Positions 58,129 to 64,000 of a stretch of 64,000 nucleotides of DNA are shown here, piece after piece. The DNA comes from Planctomycetota bacterium (GTDB taxonomy: Bacteria > Planctomycetota > Phycisphaerae > Phycisphaerales > UBA1924): assembly GCA_023432465.1 (NCBI GenBank), contig JAEYUO010000097.1:37564-101563 (forward strand), read 5' to 3'. A program made the translations under genes and the position numbers. The notes under the pieces are model-generated. The model had not been told where the DNA came from. It did no database searches and saw only the letters and a list, made by a program, of their open reading frames with translations. The stretch's first letter is position 1. Each line of letters begins with the position of its first letter.

Positions 58129-59520
58129 GTGAAACATCTCTGCTCGTGCGTGCTCACGCTGGTCCTCGCGGCCGCCGCATCCGCCCAGCCGTCCCCCATC
58201 GCCTTCACCAACGCCCGCATCATCACCGTCTCCGGCGATGAACTCGATCGCGCCACGCTCATCGTCAAGGATGGCCGCATCCTCGCCGTCGGCGCAAACG
58301 TTCAGATCCCGGCAAGCACCACCACCATCGACTGCGCCGGCAAGGTCATCATGCCCGGCCTCGTCGATACCCACAACCACATCGGCGGCGTCGGCGGTGC
58401 CGATGGCAGCGCAACCATCCAGCCCGATGTCCGCGTCGCCGACTCCATCAACCCCATGGATTCCGGCTTCCGCCGCGCCTCCGCCGGCGGCCTCACCACC
58501 CTCAACATCATGCCCGGCTCCGGCCACCTCCTCAGCGGCCAGACGATCTACGTCAAGGTCCGCCCCGCCACCAGCATCGACCAGATGATCATCCGCGACG
58601 ATGCCGGCGCCCCCATGGGCGGCATCAAGATGGCCAACGGCACCAACCCCATGCGCGATGCCCCCTTCGCCGGCACCCGCGGCAAGGCCGCCGCGATGGT
58701 CCGCGAGACCTTCACCCGCGCACAGGAATACAAAGCCAAACGCGACAAACCCGCCCCCGCTCCGGCCGCGGATGCAAACACCGACCCCGCCGCCGACGGC
58801 AAGCCCGCGAAAGACCCCTCCGCCCGCGACCTCGGCATGGAAGCCCTCGTCGAAGTCCTCGAAGGCAAGCGCATCGTCCACCACCACACCCACCGCGCCG
58901 ATGACATCATGACCGTCCTCCGCCTCAAGGAGGAGTTCGGCTTCCGCGTCGTCCTCCACCACGTCAGCGAGGCCTGGAAAGTCGCGGACGAAATCGCCGC
59001 CGCCGGCGTTCCCTGCTCCGCCATCCTCATCGATTCCCCCGGCGGCAAGCTCGAAGCCGCCGAGCTCAACATGGACACCGGCGCGATCCTCGAGAAAGCC
59101 GGCGTCAAGGTCGCCTTCCACACCGACGACTGGATCACCGATTCCCGCCTCTTCCTCCGCATGGCCGCCCTCGCAGTCCGCGCGGGCATGTCCCGCGATG
59201 CCGCGCTCAAGTCCCTCACCATCCGCGGCGCGGAGATGATGGACCTCCAGGACCGCGTCGGCACACTCGAAGCTGGCAAGCACGCCGACTTCATCATCCT
59301 CTCCGGCGATCCCTTCAGCGTGTACACCAAGGTCGAACAAACCTGGGTCGAGGGCGTCAAGGTCTTCGACCGCAGCAATGCTGACGACCTCCTCTTCGCC
59401 GAGGGCGGCTTCGGCGCAGGCCGCGATCAGATGCCATACTTCTGTTGCTTCGATTCCGATACATTCATGTTCGGCCGCTCCGGCACACAGTGGCAGGGCA
59501 ACACAGGGGGTGGACAGTGA
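58129..59520 (+). CDS. Secreted amidohydrolase-family protein
   Basis: It has 463 residues from GTG 58129, with AGGAG eight bases upstream. A signal peptide (VLTLVLAAAASAQ) is followed by the metal-binding GLVDTHNHIGG near 79, a second histidine cluster (IVHHHTHRADD near 248) and FHTDDW near 329. These fit the amidohydrolase superfamily of zinc hydrolases acting on cyclic amides. An Ala/Pro-rich insertion spans about residues 205-232. The next gene is a paralog, overlapped by 4 bp. The substrate is unknown. Confidence 0.88.
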   Translation: MKHLCSCVLTLVLAAAASAQPSPIAFTNARIITVSGDELDRATLIVKDGRILAVGANVQIPASTTTIDCAGKVIMPGLVDTHNHIGGVGGADGSATIQPDVRVADSINPMDSGFRRASAGGLTTLNIMPGSGHLLSGQTIYVKVRPATSIDQMIIRDDAGAPMGGIKMANGTNPMRDAPFAGTRGKAAAMVRETFTRAQEYKAKRDKPAPAPAADANTDPAADGKPAKDPSARDLGMEALVEVLEGKRIVHHHTHRADDIMTVLRLKEEFGFRVVLHHVSEAWKVADEIAAAGVPCSAILIDSPGGKLEAAELNMDTGAILEKAGVKVAFHTDDWITDSRLFLRMAALAVRAGMSRDAALKSLTIRGAEMMDLQDRVGTLEAGKHADFIILSGDPFSVYTKVEQTWVEGVKVFDRSNADDLLFAEGGFGAGRDQMPYFCCFDSDTFMFGRSGTQWQGNTGGGQ

Positions 59521-60752
59521 ACCCGATGACCTCTCGAATCCGCACCGCGCTCGTCTGCCTGTTCATCCTGCTCCTTTCCGCCGCGCCCGCGCCCGCACAG
59601 GTCGCCATCAAGGCGGCGAAGCTCCACACCATGGGCCCTGCCGGGACGATCGATAGCGGCGTCATCGTCATCACCGATGGCAAGGTCGCCGCCGTCGGGC
59701 CCGCCGCGAGCGTGCGCATCCCCGATGGCCACCGCGTGCTCGAGGCCGCCGTTGCCACGCCCGGCCTGGTCGATGCCCGCGCCACCGTCGGCCTCACCGG
59801 CATCCTCAACACCCGCCACGACAGCGACCAGCTCGAACGCTCCGCGCCAATGCAGCCCGAGCTCCGCGCCATCGACGCCTACAACCCCAACGACCGCCTC
59901 GTCGAGTACCTCCGCTCCTTCGGCATCACCACCGTTCACACCGGCCACGCGCCCGGCGAGACCATCAGCGGCCAGACCATCATCGTCAAGACCGTCGGCC
60001 GAACCGTCGATGAAGCCCTCATCAGCCCGCTGGGCGCAATCGCCTGCACCATCGGCCCCTGGGCACAGAAGGATGGCGGCAAGAGCCCCGGCACACGCGC
60101 CAAGGTCATCGCCATCCTCCGCGCCGAGCTCATCAAGGCCCGCGAGTACGACCAGAAGGTCGCCAAGGCCGCAGACGGCAGCAAGCCCGACCGCAACCTC
60201 CGCCTCGAAGCCCTCGCCGCCGCGCTCCGCGGCGAGATTCCCCTCCTCATCACCGCCCACCGTGCCCAGGACATCGAGGCCGCCCTCCGCCTCCGCGAAG
60301 AGTTCGGCTTCAAGCTCATCCTCGATGGCGCGGCCGAAAGCTACCTGCTTCTCGATCAGATCAAAGCCGCCGGCATCCCCGTCATCATCCACCCCAGCAT
60401 GATGCGCGCGGTCGGCGAGATGGAAAACGCCTCCTTCACCACCGCCGCGAAGCTCCGCGAGGCCGGAATCCCCATCGCCCTGCAGAGCGGCTTTGAGAGC
60501 TACGTCCCCAAGGTCCGCATCGTGCTGTTCGAGGCCGCCATCGCCGCGGCCAATGGCCTCACCTTCGAACAGGCCCTCGCCGCCATCACCATCGATGCCG
60601 CCCGCATCATCGGCGCCGACAAGCGCGTTGGCTCACTCGAAGTCGGCAAGGACGGCGATGTCGCCCTTTTCGACGGCGACCCCTTCGAGTACACCACGCA
60701 CTGCATCGGCGCGATCATCGATGGCAAAGTCGTGAGCGAGGTCACCCGGTAA
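59517..60752 (+). CDS. Amidohydrolase-family paralog lacking the metal motif
   Basis: It has 411 residues from GTG 59517 (GTGA overlap with the preceding gene); ATG 59526 is an alternative. A signal peptide (LFILLLSAAPAPAQ) is followed by the same fold as its neighbour. But the HxH metal site is replaced: GLVDTHNHIGG becomes GLVDARATVGLTG, and HHHTH becomes LLITAHRAQD. It may be a non-catalytic partner of the upstream enzyme. Both would be exported together. Confidence 0.82.
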   Translation: MNPMTSRIRTALVCLFILLLSAAPAPAQVAIKAAKLHTMGPAGTIDSGVIVITDGKVAAVGPAASVRIPDGHRVLEAAVATPGLVDARATVGLTGILNTRHDSDQLERSAPMQPELRAIDAYNPNDRLVEYLRSFGITTVHTGHAPGETISGQTIIVKTVGRTVDEALISPLGAIACTIGPWAQKDGGKSPGTRAKVIAILRAELIKAREYDQKVAKAADGSKPDRNLRLEALAAALRGEIPLLITAHRAQDIEAALRLREEFGFKLILDGAAESYLLLDQIKAAGIPVIIHPSMMRAVGEMENASFTTAAKLREAGIPIALQSGFESYVPKVRIVLFEAAIAAANGLTFEQALAAITIDAARIIGADKRVGSLEVGKDGDVALFDGDPFEYTTHCIGAIIDGKVVSEVTR

Positions 60753-60761
60753 CCCCTGCCC

Positions 60762-60781
60762 GACGCCTGACGCCTGACGCC
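60762..60781 (+). repeat. GACGCCT heptamer repeat
   Basis: Two full copies of GACGCCT and a third that lacks its last base lie just after the amidohydrolase paralog. The 7-nt period is the same as in the arms of the two four-helix-bundle cassettes, but I saw no inverted partner in this window. Confidence 0.7.
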
Positions 60782-60806
60782 GGGGCTGAGTCGGCTTTGG
60801 TGGCTT

Positions 60807-60890
60807 TCGCCCCTCGGGCGCTCGGCCATTGCGAGTGGCTTTCAGCCACTCGATAGTGGTGCCCTTTCAGTTCTTCGGCCCCCTGGGCCG
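60807..60890. repeat. Triple-hairpin repeat, copy 1
   Basis: It has CGCCC/GGGCG, CGAGTGGCT/AGCCACTCG and CGGCCC/GGGCCG stems in a row. It is 72/84 identical to copy 2; most differences fall in loops and spacers. Confidence 0.75.
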
Positions 60891-61068
60891 ATCTTGCGTC
60901 GCGGCCGTGGCATCGAGTTTCCACTCAATGTGCCTTCGGCTCGATTCACGTTGCGCTGATACAACCGGCGGGTGGCACGATCAGTTTTCTGTCTAGACGT
61001 GCCACTGGACACTTGGCTTTGCAAGTGGCCAGTGCTCTTCAGACCTTGAATGTCGGGTTCCATGATTG

Positions 61069-61152
61069 TCGCCCCTTGGGCGCTCGGTCATTGCGAGTGG
61101 CCTTCAGCCACTCGGCTGTGATGCCCTGTCACTTTCTCGGCCCCTTGGGCCG
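61069..61152. repeat. Triple-hairpin repeat, copy 2
   Basis: It keeps the three stems of copy 1 (CGCCC/GGGCG, CGAGTGGC/GCCACTCG, CGGCCC/GGGCCG) at the same spacing, with changed loops, 262 bp downstream in the same orientation. Confidence 0.75.
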
Positions 61153-61399
61153 ACCTCGGCTCGCGTTCCAACGCATTCACCCTTCGAGCGACAGCGTCCG
61201 ATGGCTTTCGTCCGTTGGCCCGTTCGACTCTTCGCCTTGAAGTGCCTCGGTGCCCATCGCTTCGCATGGGGACCGTGCTCTTGCTGCTTGACGGCAGAAC
61301 CACACCAAGTCCGCAGGTGTACGCTCCCGCACAGGGTGCGGACGAAACTTCTTGTGACCAGTTCTTCTTCACCGCACGGTTCAATCACCGCGCGACCCT

Positions 61400-63700
61400 T
61401 CAACACCCCGCAAACCACGCGCTCAGAAATGCAAAGATGTCGGGCGCCGCAACGCCGCCAATCCCGTCAAAGTCCGCACGCGAATCCTGATCGAACCACG
61501 CGCTCAAGAACGCGAAGATGTCCGACACCTCGCGCACGCCGTTCTGATCAAAGTCCGCGCGGCAGCAGTCCTCCGGCACACCCCATCGCGCGATGAACGC
61601 CGAGATGTGGCCGCTCGCTTCGGTGATGTCACCCGTCACAGCGATCTCTCCATCCAGACCGCTGGCGACTGAAGTGACCGATGCATTCACGCCTTGGCCC
61701 AGCGCGAACCATGATGCGCCGTTCCAGCGAGCAACGTGATTTACGGTGATAGTGCCGGCTCGTGTGAATCGCCCGACAACGATCAGGTCCCCGTTCGGCA
61801 ACACAGTCAGGTCTTCAACATAGTGATTCACGCCGCTTCCCAGCGCGGTCCACGTCTCGCCATTCCATCTCGTGATGTGGTTGACGGTGATCCCACCTAC
61901 ACGATCGATCCCGCCGGCCAGAATGATGTCACCGTTCGGAAGTGATGTGATAACCCCGACGCTGGTGTCATCGATACCGGCTCCCAGCGGCGACCATTGT
62001 CCCGTCTCGCTGCTCCGCCGAGCGACTCTGAGCATGGAGACTCCGTTCACGTTTCTGAAGGTACCCCCTGCAATCAAGTCGCCATTTGGCATTACATGAA
62101 CTGTGGATACATCGCCGTCGAAGACTCCGATCGGCGTAGACTGCCCCGAGCCATCCCATAGAAAGAGTTCGCCTGAAGAGAGGAACTCGTTTCGTCCCAT
62201 GACGAGACCGCCGTCGGGCATGATCGCCATGACACCCGTTCCCGGAGGCGGCGCTCCCAGTGAGGACCATGCGTTCCCGTTCCAGCGTGCCAGCCCCGCC
62301 GCAGGCATGCCCCCCGCCGTCGTAAAGACCCCGGTGGCAAGCACATCTCCATTCGGCATGAGGCGAAGCGTGCTGACCGCGGCATCCATGCCCGAGCCCA
62401 TCGGGTGCCACTGACCAGTCGCACGATCTCTGCGAACGATGGAACCCACCTCAAACTCCCCCGCCGTGCGGAACCGCCCTCCCACGATCATGTCTCCGTT
62501 CGGCATGATCAACACGGCCGACACGCGATTGTTCATTCCCGGACCGAGGTTCGACCATTGCTCCGTCGCGCTGTTCCACTTCGCCATGCTCCGCACCGGC
62601 ACGCCGCCCGCTTGTGTAAAGCTGAAGCCTCCACCCACAAGCAACTCGCCACTCGAAAGGATCAGGAAATCGCTAACACCGGATTTCGGGTCAACCCCGC
62701 TGCCCAGTGGCAACCACTGCGAGCCATTCCAGCGCGCAATGTTGTTGTGGCTACTGAATCCCCCCGCGACGACGATCTCGCCGTTCGGCAGCTGCTGCGC
62801 TGCGGAGATACTCCCCTGAATCCCGCCTCCAACCGGTTCCCACGCGGTTCCATTCCAACGCGCGATGTTGTTCGCAGGCAGTCCATCCGCCGTATCGAAA
62901 TCACCAACTGCAAGCACAGTTCCGTCCGACAACCGCTCGAGATCGAGAATGCTCCCGATCCCCATGCCTGTCCCTACGGCCGACCACACACTTCCATTCC
63001 ACCGGGCCACACTCCGAGCCGAAGGTGCTCCGGTCACATTGGTGATGTATCCCCCGACGAGCAAGTCTCCGTCGGGCAACACGAGCATTGCACGCACAGA
63101 GTTGGCGTAGAACTGATCAAAGTTCATCGAGACCCAGGCCGTGCCGTTCCATCGCATGACAGATTGTCCGGCCTGGGGCAAAGGCGCGTTGAACTGTCCG
63201 CCTGCGACGACCTCGCCGTTCGGCAGAAGCGCAAGCGCATAGACGTCGTACCCGACACCGCCCCCCATTGGCACCCATTCCCCCGCCGCGACATCCCATC
63301 TCGCAACACGATTTGCCGTCTGTGTGAACCTGCCTCCAGCGATCAGTTCTCCTTCGTTCGTGACCGCGAGCGAAAGCACGTGATTCCCCAGCCCTTGCCC
63401 AAATGCAAACCACTCACCAGTCTCAGGATCCCACGCCGCGATGCTGTTGGCAATCACGTCCCCGGCAAGCGTGAAGCTTCCTCCGACGACGACCCGCGGC
63501 CTAACCGGTCCGTAGCCATCCGGATCCCACCAAGTCATCGCGTACACACTTCCAAAGACCCCCGGAACACCTTCCCCCGGCAACCACTGCTCCTCGCATG
63601 GCCCTTGCGCCGCCGCCTCTCGCGATGTCGCGCAGATCGTCATCAACGCCGCGGCAGCAATGCACCGTCCGAGTCCGCAGATTCTCATATATGTGTGCAT
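61400..63700 (-). CDS. Secreted beta-propeller protein with C-terminal dockerin-like repeats (WFAGC end)
   Basis: It has 766 residues from ATG 63700, which has GGAGG about five bases upstream; the frame extends to 63784. After a signal peptide (IAAAALMTICATSREAAAQ) about fifteen propeller-type units repeat a pattern like VARWNG..W..LG.G...V..L..LPNGDL.VGG.F. The final ~55 residues carry two calcium-loop repeats (ADFDQNGVREVSDIFAFLSA and ADFDGIGGVAAPDIFAFLSA), and the protein ends AWFAGC. This is an exported or surface protein related in its C-terminus to those at 12.3 and 35.4 kb. Confidence 0.88.
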   Translation of the reverse strand: MHTYMRICGLGRCIAAAALMTICATSREAAAQGPCEEQWLPGEGVPGVFGSVYAMTWWDPDGYGPVRPRVVVGGSFTLAGDVIANSIAAWDPETGEWFAFGQGLGNHVLSLAVTNEGELIAGGRFTQTANRVARWDVAAGEWVPMGGGVGYDVYALALLPNGEVVAGGQFNAPLPQAGQSVMRWNGTAWVSMNFDQFYANSVRAMLVLPDGDLLVGGYITNVTGAPSARSVARWNGSVWSAVGTGMGIGSILDLERLSDGTVLAVGDFDTADGLPANNIARWNGTAWEPVGGGIQGSISAAQQLPNGEIVVAGGFSSHNNIARWNGSQWLPLGSGVDPKSGVSDFLILSSGELLVGGGFSFTQAGGVPVRSMAKWNSATEQWSNLGPGMNNRVSAVLIMPNGDMIVGGRFRTAGEFEVGSIVRRDRATGQWHPMGSGMDAAVSTLRLMPNGDVLATGVFTTAGGMPAAGLARWNGNAWSSLGAPPPGTGVMAIMPDGGLVMGRNEFLSSGELFLWDGSGQSTPIGVFDGDVSTVHVMPNGDLIAGGTFRNVNGVSMLRVARRSSETGQWSPLGAGIDDTSVGVITSLPNGDIILAGGIDRVGGITVNHITRWNGETWTALGSGVNHYVEDLTVLPNGDLIVVGRFTRAGTITVNHVARWNGASWFALGQGVNASVTSVASGLDGEIAVTGDITEASGHISAFIARWGVPEDCCRADFDQNGVREVSDIFAFLSAWFDQDSRADFDGIGGVAAPDIFAFLSAWFAGC

Positions 63701-63874
63701 CGGCCCTCCGGGAGAATGCCCCTCTTCCAAGGTACCCGAAGTTCGATCGTACTCCAACCCACAAACATGCTTGTGCGATACCACTCAAGACCCTAAATGG
63801 CCCGATTGACACGACCTCCGGCGGCTAGCGCGTCCGCCTCTTTGCCTCGCATGGCCACGGCTCCCATGGCTTTG

Positions 63875-64000
63875 CTAGTGTCGTGAACTGAAGGAAGCCG
63901 CACGATTCTTGGCGACGCGGCCGAGGATGGTATTGGCATCGGCGGTCCAGATGAAGGGTCGGGCATCGTCGTTGCGGGCGTCGATGTAGTCGATCGCGGC
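63875..64000 (-). mobile_element. C-terminal fragment of an IS630-like transposase
   Basis: The last 41 codons and the stop (CTA at 63875 on the plus strand) are seen on the minus strand, and the frame is open at the window edge. DARPFIWTADANTILGRVAK resembles the PF.W....D.IL..V C-terminus of IS630-family transposases. The IS body lies outside the window. Terminal repeats could not be identified. Confidence 0.7.

Larger units (their letters stand above)
60753..61399. other. Hairpin-rich non-coding region (647 bp)
   Basis: No reading frame here looks real. It contains three GACGCCT heptamers, two 84-bp copies of a three-hairpin module, and at least four further stems: 60911-60930 (GAGT/ACTC with flanking CAT/ATG), 61003-61034 (CACTGG..CAAGTG), 61250-61275 (CCCAT/ATGGG) and 61308-61342 (GTCCGCA/TGCGGAC). 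It is the densest secondary-structure region of the window. Confidence 0.7.

Overview
The window comes from a GC-rich planctomycete, most likely a member of the Phycisphaerae. This is inferred from its gene content and 16S style, not from a database search. The supporting marks are several secreted proteins ending in a dockerin-like double repeat (DIFAFL..WFAGC), two secreted proteins with the LEPR-XLL motif, paired pseudopilin-like proteins, a sigma factor next to a Ser/Thr kinase with an N-terminal zinc finger, and a 16S rRNA gene with no 23S, 5S or tRNA beside it.

Region by region. 1-9.2 kb: the 5' part of a large secreted beta-helix/cadherin-like repeat protein (minus strand), a fused 5-oxoprolinase/hydantoinase, and a secreted SH3-like protein. 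9.5-15.6 kb: a TolC-like lipoprotein, heme oxygenase, a small membrane protein with a dockerin-type secreted protein, and two pseudopilin-like genes. 15.7-23.4 kb: tyrosyl-tRNA synthetase, an oxidoreductase-like protein, ribosomal protein bL27, a GNAT acetyltransferase, and dnaA preceded by a cluster of DnaA-box-like sites. 23.4-26.3 kb: an accessory patch made of an inverted-repeat-bounded four-helix-bundle gene, a DegT-type aminotransferase, and a DUF1963-like gene framed by a 100-bp duplication of the aminotransferase 3' end. 26.3-33.1 kb: two LEPR-XLL/FG-GAP proteins, bL28, McsA-McsB and ComF. 33.2-35.4 kb: the orphan 16S rRNA gene with promoter candidate and terminator. 35.4-48.2 kb: a dockerin-type protein, PhoU, a methyltransferase, a class V aminotransferase, a cysteine-dioxygenase-like cupin, a histone-H1-like (Hc1) protein, a FabZ-like protein, a truncated UvrC-like protein, PurM, and a DUF104/PIN toxin-antitoxin pair. 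48.3-64 kb: MetK, the sdhC-A-B genes with a second four-helix-bundle cassette between C and A, the sigma factor/kinase pair, two overlapping amidohydrolases, a hairpin-rich non-coding region, a beta-propeller dockerin-type protein, and the edge of an IS630-like transposase.

The most unusual signal is the pair of four-helix-bundle genes at 23.4 and 50.6 kb. The two proteins are divergent and the flanking repeats share no sequence. Yet each gene sits inside a ~500-bp unit bounded by 30-34-nt inverted arms built from 7-nt tandem repeats, and each unit is wedged directly in front of a housekeeping-type gene. In both, the two arms match each other even where the heptamer pattern is irregular, which suggests selection on an RNA or DNA stem closing around the whole gene. 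These proteins are relatives of the ORFs found in 23S rRNA intervening sequences, so the units look like stand-alone, stem-bounded mobile cassettes.
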